From NCBI GenBank assembly GCA_023458855.1, contig JAEWWQ010000045.1, positions 1 to 16,152 on the forward strand: a DNA stretch of 16,152 bases, given 5' to 3'. Source of the stretch: Bacillota bacterium. GTDB taxonomy: Bacteria; Bacillota; Clostridia; Lachnospirales; Lachnospiraceae. This document shows, in pieces, positions 6,119-13,536 of the stretch; position 1 is the stretch's first letter; every line of letters starts with the position of its first letter. A program made the translations under genes and the position numbers. The notes beneath the pieces were generated by a model that saw nothing but the letters and a program-made list of their open reading frames with translations, had not been told where the DNA came from and ran no database searches.

Positions 6119-6123
6119 TCAAA

Positions 6124-8841
6124 ATGTTAAATGCTGAGAATGCGACCCAATTTCAGAGAAACATAAATGCTATGCCGGAAGAGATGGCAGCATTAAAAAG
6201 TGTATTATCAGAGGCGAATGTGATAGAAGAAACGCCAGATAGCAAATATCATTTTGGGGTAGAAGTCATAGAGGGGAGAAAAGTGCTTTATGTCCAAAAG
6301 GAAGAAGCTTTCTTTCAATTAGATTCCATGTATAACTCCGAAGAACTTCTGAAAAAATGGAAAAAAGGAATTGATGCCTTATATAATTCCAAGTATCTGA
6401 TGTTTGGAATTGGAAATGGTATGTTTGTGCGGACACTTCTTCAAAATACGAAAAAAGATGTAAAAATATTTATTTATGAGCCTACGATACAATTGTTGAA
6501 ATTTGTACTCTCGGAGTTTGATTTTATGGATATTTTGTCCTCTGCACGCGTCAAAATTATGTGTGGAGAAATGGAAAAAGGAGAAAATGACCTTTATACA
6601 TTATGGGCAAATAATTTAGATTATGCAGATGTTGCAGGTGCAAGATTGAGCGAATATCTGAATTATGCAAAAATATTTCCGGAAAAATATAATTATGTTT
6701 TTGAAATTTATAATCAGGTCATTGAAAGTATTATTTCGAACCGGGTGGTACTGCAACGGTTTGGGGAAAAATTTTATGAAAATGTATTTAAGAATTATCC
6801 ATATTTTTGCAATAGTAAAAGTATTTCAAGTTTATGGGCATATATGCCGCACGAGACGACGGCAATTATTGTATCATCAGGTCCTTCATTAAATAAAAAT
6901 ATTGAGGAACTGCGGCAGGCAAAGGGAAAATCTCTTATTATCGCAGCGGATAGTGCAGTGAGTGTGTTGCTGAAGCATGGCATTATGCCGGATATGTTTG
7001 TATGCGTCGATGCAAATAAAAATCCGTATCACTTTACAGATGAAAGGATAAAAGATATTCCGCTAGTTGGGAATCTTCATACTTGTTCTGTGGCGATTGT
7101 GGGACATCGTGCTCCATGTTTTTTTATTAATGATGCAAATCCGCATATTCAAAAATTTTTCACAGAACATCATATTGTACTCCCACTTTTATCAAGCGGT
7201 GGGTCCGTGGCCACGGACGCAATGAGTTTCGCTGAATCAATCGGTATTGAGAAATTTATTTTGGTGGGACAGGACCTTGCTTATACCGATAATAAGACAC
7301 ATGCAGAAGGAAGCCTTCGTTCTACGTGGAATATAGATATTAGCCCTACGAGCTGTTATCTGGAAGGTGCAGACGGAGAACAAATTTTGTCTTCTGCGGA
7401 GTTTAAATTATATAGAGATTGGTTCGAACGTGAAATTGCTTTAAAACCTAATTTAATTGTTGTGAATGCCACGGAGGGTGGAGCAAAGATTCATGGTGCA
7501 GTCGCCAGTACATTAAAAGAAGCAATTACGGACTATTGCGTGAAAGAAGTGAATATAGAAGAGATTTTTCAATTGACAGCTAATTTATTAAATGAAGATG
7601 AGCGTAATGATTTTATATCTTATATGGACGGTATGGCCATCAAATTAGAAGAAGCCAGAGAAAAAATAAAGCAGGGCGTTTATGATTATGACAAAATGAA
7701 GCAAATGGTATTGGAAAAGTCGTATCATTCCGCAAAATTTGTGAAATTATTTCAAAAAACAAAACAAGTGGCAGATTATCTGGAAAGTGCTCCTATTATG
7801 TATTATCCTGAGTGCCTGGTACAAGAACGGGTAGGAAAATTTCTTGAAAATGTATATAAACTGGAAACAGATGAACAAAAGGAATTACTGGAGGTAATTG
7901 GGAAAGGGGCCTCCTATTTATCCATGATGAAGGAGACGGTGGATAATACCAGACAGGATATTGTGCCTAAATTGAATCTGGCAAAGCTAAGTTTTGCCGA
8001 GCTGATTCAGAAAAGCAAAGGAAGATTCAATGATAATGATGTGCAGAGAAAGTGGGAAACGGTGCATCGATATATAGATCCCAATATGGATATGGAAGGA
8101 TATATGGAATTTGTGCTTTTTCTGGATCAAATCTTTGAATTAAAGGAAAAGAATGAATATAATAAGCTTTTAGATACAATGTATCAGCATAGCATTGCGT
8201 TGAAAGAAGATATGATCATTTGTCAGGCCATAGTGTTATCGTTTTTATATGCAGGCACAAATAACAGAAAATATTTGGAAACATTGGAACGCACAATTTG
8301 CAACAATACGTTTTTACATAGCAGGCAGAGATATTATTTGTGGTGGTATCTGAAACGTAATGATGCCAAAATAGGAATACAATTGTATCAACAAGTGCTG
8401 GAGAAGTATCATGACGAATTAAAGGAATCATTAGTGCCACTAAAAGCTGAAAAAAGAAAAGAAGAGGTAACTGTTGCAATTTTGATAAGGGATTATGAAC
8501 AGGAAACAGAAAACTCTCTGCTTGAAGAATGTCTTGACCTTGTCCGGGATGCACAAAAAGTGATTATTATTCTATCTGGTGAATACGGTGCTGAAAACGG
8601 AATGCTCCCTCTCTATGGAGAATCGGTGGTTCCGAAAAAAAATCCAATGCCAATGGCTGAAATCATCTACAAACAGAACACATTCACCTGTATCATGCCG
8701 TATAAATTAATGCCTAATGTTGAACAATACAAAGAAATATTACATAAATTGGAAAACTATAATATTATAAAGGTTTTAACAGAAGAAGGAAGCGTTCTGG
8801 GAGAATTATTAAAAAGAACAGTGGGTACGAGGGAGGAATAG
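6124..8841 (+). CDS. Motility accessory factor (Maf/DUF115, MptE-like), candidate flagellin glycosyltransferase, long form
   Basis: A 905-residue protein. The N-terminal domain has a GIGNG motif (95-99) followed by a YEP segment (118-120), typical of the Maf N-terminal Rossmann-like part. The central MAF_flag10/MptE-like domain (about 240-400) contains TAIIVSSGPSLNKNI, IIAADSAV, HGIMPDMFVCVDAN and, later, LSSGGSVATDAMSFA with FILVGQDLAY. Maf proteins of Helicobacter, Campylobacter and Aeromonas, and related ones in Clostridia and Geobacillus, are needed for O-linked transfer of pseudaminic, legionaminic or sialic acids to flagellin Ser/Thr. The length exceeds the usual 600-700, and residues about 560-905 form an extension whose last part (about 785-905, starting VTVAILIRDYEQE) looks like a separate alpha/beta domain I cannot name. 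It sits between flagellin and a NeuB-like gene, which fits the role. The GGAG at 6112-6115 lies within the preceding gene's end. Confidence 0.88.
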   Translation: MLNAENATQFQRNINAMPEEMAALKSVLSEANVIEETPDSKYHFGVEVIEGRKVLYVQKEEAFFQLDSMYNSEELLKKWKKGIDALYNSKYLMFGIGNGMFVRTLLQNTKKDVKIFIYEPTIQLLKFVLSEFDFMDILSSARVKIMCGEMEKGENDLYTLWANNLDYADVAGARLSEYLNYAKIFPEKYNYVFEIYNQVIESIISNRVVLQRFGEKFYENVFKNYPYFCNSKSISSLWAYMPHETTAIIVSSGPSLNKNIEELRQAKGKSLIIAADSAVSVLLKHGIMPDMFVCVDANKNPYHFTDERIKDIPLVGNLHTCSVAIVGHRAPCFFINDANPHIQKFFTEHHIVLPLLSSGGSVATDAMSFAESIGIEKFILVGQDLAYTDNKTHAEGSLRSTWNIDISPTSCYLEGADGEQILSSAEFKLYRDWFEREIALKPNLIVVNATEGGAKIHGAVASTLKEAITDYCVKEVNIEEIFQLTANLLNEDERNDFISYMDGMAIKLEEAREKIKQGVYDYDKMKQMVLEKSYHSAKFVKLFQKTKQVADYLESAPIMYYPECLVQERVGKFLENVYKLETDEQKELLEVIGKGASYLSMMKETVDNTRQDIVPKLNLAKLSFAELIQKSKGRFNDNDVQRKWETVHRYIDPNMDMEGYMEFVLFLDQIFELKEKNEYNKLLDTMYQHSIALKEDMIICQAIVLSFLYAGTNNRKYLETLERTICNNTFLHSRQRYYLWWYLKRNDAKIGIQLYQQVLEKYHDELKESLVPLKAEKRKEEVTVAILIRDYEQETENSLLEECLDLVRDAQKVIIILSGEYGAENGMLPLYGESVVPKKNPMPMAEIIYKQNTFTCIMPYKLMPNVEQYKEILHKLENYNIIKVLTEEGSVLGELLKRTVGTREE

Positions 8842-8843
8842 TT

Positions 8844-10346
8844 ATGGAAAACGGTAAGATATTTGAAGACTTATATATTTTCGAGATGGCAAACAGTCAT
8901 CAGGGCAGTGTGGAGCACGGAATCGATATTATTAAGGAAATGGGAAAAATCGCCAGAAAGTATAATATCAGGGCAGCAGTAAAGCTTCAGTACAGGGAAC
9001 TGGATACCTTTATTCATCCGGATTTTAAAGAGAGAACCGATGTGAATCATATTCCGCGATTTTTAAGTACCAGGTTGAGCTACGAGCAGTTTTCACAGCT
9101 TGTAGATGCGGTGCGTGCAGAAGGAATGGTTACAATGGCGACACCGTTTGATGAGACAGGTGTGGACTGGTGCATGGATCAGGGCCTCGATATTATAAAA
9201 ATAGCAAGCTGCAGCTCACTTGACTGGCCCCTGTTAACCAAGGCGGCACAATCGAAGCAGCCGCTTATCATTTCAACGGGCGGCAAGACATTATCAGACA
9301 TCGATAAGATATATAATTTCTTCACGCACAAGGGATGTGAATTTGCATTTTTACATTGTATAGCTGAATATCCGGCACCGTTAAAAGGATTGCAGCTTGA
9401 CTTTATCGATCGTATGAATCGCAGATACCGTGACATTACAATTGGATATTCCGGACATGAAGCTCCGGATGATAACAGGGTAACGATGCTGGCTGTTGCA
9501 AAAGGTGCTAAGATTCTGGAACGTCATGTCGGACTTCCGACTCCGACCATTCAGCTGAATGCCTATTCCATGAATCCGGACCAGGCAGACAAATGGGTCG
9601 AATCTGCCATACTTGCAAAAGAAATCTGTAAAGTGCGCAAAGAAAATGACAAGTATGTCACACAGGCGGAGATAGATTCTTTACAGTCACTGATGCGTGG
9701 CGTATATGCCAGACGTGACATTGCAGAAGGCGAACCGATTGCTGAGAGTGATGTGTACTATGCAATGCCTTGTCAGGACAAGCAGCTTAACAGCGGGCAG
9801 TTTAAGGATGGTATGATTGCAAGTAAAGCGTATAAAGCAAATGAAAAGATAACGGAAACAGCGAAAATAACAGGTGTTGGAGTGGTGCGCAACGCGATTC
9901 ATGATGCAAAAGGTATGCTATACGAAGCAGGAATTGCACTCGGGGATGACTTTGAGGTGGAATTATCGCATCATTATGGAATGAAACATTTCAGGCAGCA
10001 CGGTGCGATTATTATTAATATTATCAATCGTGAATATTGTAAAAAATATATTATTGTGCTTCCGGGACAAAAACATCCGGAACATGCACACAGGATTAAG
10101 GAAGAAACATTCCAGGTATTGTACGGAGATCTTACAATACAAATTGATGGAGGGAAAGAGAAAAAGCTGAAACCGGGAGATATGCAGACTGTTCTTCGAG
10201 GTGAATACCATTCTTTTTCCTCTGTTAAAGGAGCAATTTTTGAAGAGGTATCAACTCAGCACATGAAGAGTGATTCCTATTATAGAGATCCTGAGGTCAG
10301 TAGATTGGACCCGATGGAAAGAAAGACATTTTTGAAGAAGTGGTAA
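8844..10346 (+). CDS. NeuB-family PEP-dependent synthase with SAF domain and C-terminal cupin fusion
   Basis: A 500-residue protein. NeuB enzymes condense phosphoenolpyruvate with a hexosamine-type sugar to make nonulosonic acids. The TIM-barrel NeuB domain spans about 8-255, with FEMANSHQG (E14, N17, H19), VKLQ (47-49), LHCIAEYPAP (170-179) and IGYSGHE (200-206, H205). The SAF domain is about 284-342. The rest (about 355-500) is a cupin with a full motif 1, G408-x5-H414-x-H416-x4-E421-x6-G428, and a later PGD and H456, so a metal site is likely. The segment where standard NeuB enzymes have a DH-x-xS block reads IQLNAYSMNP (236-245), so the substrate may differ. The ribosome binding site GGAGG lies in the end of maf, 2 nt gap. 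No NeuA or NeuC/Pse genes are visible, so the sugar made cannot be named. Confidence 0.87.
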   Translation: MENGKIFEDLYIFEMANSHQGSVEHGIDIIKEMGKIARKYNIRAAVKLQYRELDTFIHPDFKERTDVNHIPRFLSTRLSYEQFSQLVDAVRAEGMVTMATPFDETGVDWCMDQGLDIIKIASCSSLDWPLLTKAAQSKQPLIISTGGKTLSDIDKIYNFFTHKGCEFAFLHCIAEYPAPLKGLQLDFIDRMNRRYRDITIGYSGHEAPDDNRVTMLAVAKGAKILERHVGLPTPTIQLNAYSMNPDQADKWVESAILAKEICKVRKENDKYVTQAEIDSLQSLMRGVYARRDIAEGEPIAESDVYYAMPCQDKQLNSGQFKDGMIASKAYKANEKITETAKITGVGVVRNAIHDAKGMLYEAGIALGDDFEVELSHHYGMKHFRQHGAIIINIINREYCKKYIIVLPGQKHPEHAHRIKEETFQVLYGDLTIQIDGGKEKKLKPGDMQTVLRGEYHSFSSVKGAIFEEVSTQHMKSDSYYRDPEVSRLDPMERKTFLKKW

Positions 10347-10390
10347 ACTTAGGAAGAAAAGTATCTTTCAATTATCATGAAAATGCCCTT

Positions 10391-10416
10391 TAGAAAATAA
10401 TGCATTATGCCGATAC
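10391..10416 (+). promoter_or_regulatory. Possible internal sigma-28-like promoter before the CDP-glycerol transferase gene
   Basis: GCCGATAC (10409-10416) matches 7 of 8 bases of the sigma-28 -10 box, with TAGA (10391-10394) 14 nt upstream as a weak -35. It lies in the 110-nt gap after the NeuB-like gene, the largest gap in the island. An inverted repeat, AAATAATG (10395-10402) with CATTATTT (10416-10423), overlaps it. A start near 10423 would leave a leader of about 25-35 nt. Confidence 0.35.
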
Positions 10417-10456
10417 ATTATTTAGTAAATCTGAAAAAAGGTCAAGGATGATGCAT

Positions 10457-11686
10457 ATGGGAAAAAAACTAACGGAGAGAATCAAATATTGGTTACAATT
10501 ATTTTTGTTGCCAGTGTATGGGTTCTCTTTTTTAGTACCCAGAAGTAAAAGAATATGGGCTTTTGGCTGTACTTTTGGGAAAAGATTCTCGGAAAATCCA
10601 AGATATCTGTACCTGTATGTGTCACAAAATGCAACGGACCGAATTAGACCGGTCTGGATCTCGCACAATAAACAAATCGTGCTATTTTTACAGGAACACG
10701 GATATGAATCCTATTACTACCATTCCTTTAAAGGTATCTGGTATTCACTTAGAGCAAAAGTGTATATTTTTGATAATTATTCCAAAGATATTGACTTTTG
10801 GTTATCAGGAGGAGCTGTAAAAATCAATCTTTGGCATGGATCAGGGAATAAAAAGACAAATCATGATAATGTTTTTGATAAGGTCAGGCACCCTGGAAAT
10901 ACCTGGGAAAAATGGTGCACCTGGCTGCGCAGATTATCAGATGAAAAGCCGAATCATTATACATTGGCTACGTCTGATGCCATGGCTGAGATATTTACTT
11001 CTGCTTTTGCAACGAATTTACCCCATATTATTGTAGAAGGTTATCCACGTAATGATATGTTGTTTGAGAAGAAAGAAAGTCATATCACGAATTTGTGTAC
11101 ACCAGCAGAACAAGAACTGTTATTAATAATAGAAGAACTAAAAGTAAAAAAGCAAAAGATTGCAGCTTATATGCCCACCTTTAGAGATTCTGAAAAAGTG
11201 TTTTTTGAGATAATGGATTTAAATATTTTTAATGAATTTTTACAGCAGCAAAATATTACGTTCATAACGAAGCTGCATCCTAAGTCAAAGTTGAAAAGAG
11301 AGTTTGAAAAAATTCACTATTCTAATATCCTGAATGCAGATGCAGAAATAGATGTGTATTCTTTCCTGAAAAAGATTGATGTACTGATTACGGATTATTC
11401 TTCGGTGTATTCCGACTTTATGCTTCTGAACCGCCCTGTTATTGCATTCCACTATGACTGGGAATTGTATACAGCAAATACAAGAGACAGCTACATTGAA
11501 CATGATGTCTATATGCCGGAACAAAAAGCAAAGACAATGCAGGAGCTGATGGAAAGTATGGTAAAAGTATTGAAAAATGACAGCTTTCAGGAAAAAAGAA
11601 TGGAATCAAGAGCAAGAATGTTTCGAACGGTTGACGGAAAATCTTCAGCGCGCTTATTTGAAAAGATATGTAAATTAACAGAATGA
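10457..11686 (+). CDS. CDP-glycerol:glycerophosphotransferase family protein (TagB/TagF type)
   Basis: A 409-residue protein. This family transfers glycerol- or ribitol-phosphate (or related alditol phosphates) from a CDP donor to a glycan or polymer end, as in teichoic acid assembly. Diagnostic blocks: WAFGCTFGKRFSENPRYLYLYV near the N-terminus, INLWHGSGNKKTN (His in the WHG motif), EGYPRNDML, AAYMPTFRDS, ITKLHPKSK (second conserved His) and DVLITDYSSVYSDFMLLNRP near the C-terminus. A hydrophobic N-terminal stretch (about residues 10-28) may associate it with the membrane. Possible starts are 10400, 10448, 10451 and 10457; 10457 is preferred because AAGGA lies 8 nt upstream. Related proteins occur in flagellar modification loci (e.g. 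C. difficile CD0244, from memory). The substrate here is unknown. Confidence 0.88.
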   Translation: MGKKLTERIKYWLQLFLLPVYGFSFLVPRSKRIWAFGCTFGKRFSENPRYLYLYVSQNATDRIRPVWISHNKQIVLFLQEHGYESYYYHSFKGIWYSLRAKVYIFDNYSKDIDFWLSGGAVKINLWHGSGNKKTNHDNVFDKVRHPGNTWEKWCTWLRRLSDEKPNHYTLATSDAMAEIFTSAFATNLPHIIVEGYPRNDMLFEKKESHITNLCTPAEQELLLIIEELKVKKQKIAAYMPTFRDSEKVFFEIMDLNIFNEFLQQQNITFITKLHPKSKLKREFEKIHYSNILNADAEIDVYSFLKKIDVLITDYSSVYSDFMLLNRPVIAFHYDWELYTANTRDSYIEHDVYMPEQKAKTMQELMESMVKVLKNDSFQEKRMESRARMFRTVDGKSSARLFEKICKLTE

Positions 11687-11734
11687 AACAAAAGATTTGT
11701 GCCAGACAGAAAGTGACAGAAAATGAGGTGACGT

Positions 11735-12445
11735 ATGAATATCGCAATGCTGATTGCCGGTGGAAGCGGGCAAAGAATGAAACAGGATATTCCAAAGCAA
11801 TTTATAAATGTGAATGACAGACCGGTAATTGTATATACGCTGGAAGCATTCCAAAAACACCCTAATATTGATGCCATAGCAGTTGTATGTCTGAGTGGTT
11901 GGGAAGAAATATTAAGGGCATATGCGAATCAGTTCAATATTACAAAGTTAAAATGGATATATAGTGGCGGGGAAAATGGACAGGCTTCCTTAAGGAATGG
12001 GGTAATGGGATTGTCTAAAGTAGCAAAAAGTGATGATATGGTTCTGATTCACGATGCGATCAGACCGATGGTATCCCAGGAAATTATTTCGGACAACATC
12101 AGCTGTTGTATGCAGCATGGATCTGCGATTACGGTAATCCCGTGCGCTGAAGCGATGCTGCTGACCCCGGATAAAGAAAGTTCTGAGGAATCGGTACCAA
12201 GAGAGCATCTGGCCAGGACACAGACACCACAGGCTTTTTATCTTGATAAATTAATCTGGGCCCATGAAGAGGCAGAAAAAAGAGGAATCAGTAATTCGAT
12301 TGCAACCTGCACACTGATGATTGAATTAGGAGAGAAAGTATTCTTTTCGACCGGTTCAGAAAAAAACTTAAAATTAACTACGACAGATGATATTGAAATC
12401 TTTAAGGCACTATTGCATTCCAAAAAGGATGAGTGGATGAAATGA
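11735..12445 (+). CDS. Cytidylyltransferase of the IspD/TarI family
   Basis: A 236-residue nucleotidyltransferase. IspD makes CDP-methylerythritol in isoprenoid synthesis, while TarI-type paralogues make CDP-ribitol or similar CDP-alditols. Visible motifs: IAGGSGQRMKQDIPKQF (R14, K21 in the CTP site), GGENGQASLRNG, VLIHDAIRPMV, ARTQTPQAF and NLKLTTTDDIEIF near the end. HDAIRP is closer to the TarI-like form than to the HDAARP of housekeeping IspD. Its neighbours (CDP-glycerol transferase family upstream, SDR sugar enzyme downstream) argue for making a CDP-activated sugar alcohol or sugar phosphate for this island. GAGGTGA (11725-11731) precedes the ATG. A true ispD cannot be excluded. The end overlaps the next gene by ATGA. 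Confidence 0.85.
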   Translation: MNIAMLIAGGSGQRMKQDIPKQFINVNDRPVIVYTLEAFQKHPNIDAIAVVCLSGWEEILRAYANQFNITKLKWIYSGGENGQASLRNGVMGLSKVAKSDDMVLIHDAIRPMVSQEIISDNISCCMQHGSAITVIPCAEAMLLTPDKESSEESVPREHLARTQTPQAFYLDKLIWAHEEAEKRGISNSIATCTLMIELGEKVFFSTGSEKNLKLTTTDDIEIFKALLHSKKDEWMK

Positions 12446-13536
12446 TAATAACATGGGGAAATAACAGGGCATATCAGGAAGAATTAATGGATATGTGCAA
12501 TCTTGATATTCCATATGAAAAGCTTTCCAACCAAAGGATACTGATTACAGGGGCAAATGGAATGATTTGTTCTTATATTGTCGATGCATTTATGAAGATG
12601 AATGTGATTCGGAATCTGAATATTCATGTTACGGCATTAATAAGAAGCAAGGATAACGCCAAGAAAAGATTTGCAGATTATCTGGATCAGGATAATTTTA
12701 CACTGCTGGTCGGGGATGTATGCCATAAAGATTTGTTCCTTCATGAGTCATGGGATTATATCATTCACGGTGCAGGGAATGCACATCCGAAAGCTTTTGC
12801 AACACAACCAGTAGAAACAATGAAGGCGAATATTCTGGGGACCTTAAATCTTTTGGATTATGCAGTATCACAGGAAGTAAAAAATAGTGTAAAGAAAATT
12901 GTTTTTTTGAGTACCGGTGAAATATATGGACATGCACCAGTTGAGAAGCAGTCCGGCTGGACAGAAGATACCTTAGGAAATGTTGATTCCATGAATGTGC
13001 GTTCCTGCTATCCGGAAAGCAAGCGTGCAGCAGAAACATTGTGTCAGTCTTATTATCAGGAATATGGCATTCAGACGGTAATCGCAAGGTTATCCTATAT
13101 TTATGGCCCTACAATAACGGCAGATAACACACGTGCCGATGCCCAGTTCTTGAGAAATGCACTTGAAGGAAATAACATTATCATGAAAAGTATGGGCACA
13201 CAGTTAAGATCGTACTGTTATTTACAGGATGCAGCAGCCGCTATTCTGCAAGTGATGCTGTCGGGTCAGGCAGGAGCTGCTTATAATATTGCAAATTCAG
13301 ACAGCAATGTAACGATTCGGGAGTATGCAGAGTGCCTGGCCAGAGTCTTTGAAGTAGGAATTCACATGGATCTTCCGGACGAAATTGAGAAAAGCGGTTA
13401 TTCAACAATGCAATGTGAAATACTGGATGCAGCAAAAATTCGGGAACTTGGATGGAAGCCACGACATAATCTGTCAAGTGGCATGAGAAATATGAAGAAC
13501 ATTTTACAAGAGGATACAAAATGGAGAAGAGAATAG
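12442..13536 (+). CDS. NAD(P)-dependent sugar epimerase/dehydratase (extended SDR)
   Basis: A 364-residue extended short-chain dehydrogenase/reductase. The nucleotide-binding loop ITGANGMIC (35-43) follows GxxGxxG with the third Gly replaced by Cys43. FLSTGEIYG (155-163) provides the Ser/Thr position, and Y190-PES-K194 is the catalytic YxxxK pair. Blocks RLSYIYGP (216-223) and YNIANSDSNVTIREYAE (281-297) resemble UDP-glucuronate decarboxylase and dTDP-glucose dehydratase relatives. It therefore probably modifies a nucleotide-linked sugar for the island's glycan, but the substrate cannot be told. The ATG at 12442 overlaps the previous stop (ATGA), and a GTG at 12433 in frame is less likely. 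The 3' end overlaps the next gene by 16 nt, so translation is coupled on both sides. Confidence 0.88.
   Translation: MIITWGNNRAYQEELMDMCNLDIPYEKLSNQRILITGANGMICSYIVDAFMKMNVIRNLNIHVTALIRSKDNAKKRFADYLDQDNFTLLVGDVCHKDLFLHESWDYIIHGAGNAHPKAFATQPVETMKANILGTLNLLDYAVSQEVKNSVKKIVFLSTGEIYGHAPVEKQSGWTEDTLGNVDSMNVRSCYPESKRAAETLCQSYYQEYGIQTVIARLSYIYGPTITADNTRADAQFLRNALEGNNIIMKSMGTQLRSYCYLQDAAAAILQVMLSGQAGAAYNIANSDSNVTIREYAECLARVFEVGIHMDLPDEIEKSGYSTMQCEILDAAKIRELGWKPRHNLSSGMRNMKNILQEDTKWRRE

Noticed and set aside
7286..7297. ACCGATAAT-like sigma-28 -10 box inside maf
   Set aside because: No TAAA-type -35 at 14-16 nt upstream and no gene start downstream; probably chance codon content.
8216..8554. Open frame of 112 codons on the - strand within maf
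   Set aside because: Shadow of the maf reading frame; no motif, no start signal, and the + strand protein is continuous and conserved.
10400..10456. ATG at 10400 as start of the CDP-glycerol transferase gene
   Set aside because: No ribosome binding site in front of it, and the first 19 residues look unlike the family; AAGGA supports 10457. The internal promoter candidate would also begin after it.
11439..11877. Overlapping - strand frames at the CDP-glycerol transferase/cytidylyltransferase junction
   Set aside because: Hydrophobic, Phe/Ser/Leu-rich products typical of antisense of A-rich coding DNA; they cover two clear + strand genes.
12433..12441. GTG at 12433 as start of the SDR gene
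   Set aside because: Only about 3 nt from the AGGA motif, while the ATG at 12442 makes a standard ATGA stop-start overlap.
11735..12445. Housekeeping IspD for isoprenoid synthesis
   Set aside because: Not excluded, but placed second: HDAIRP motif and the CDP-glycerol transferase/SDR neighbours fit a glycan-linked CDP-alditol enzyme better.
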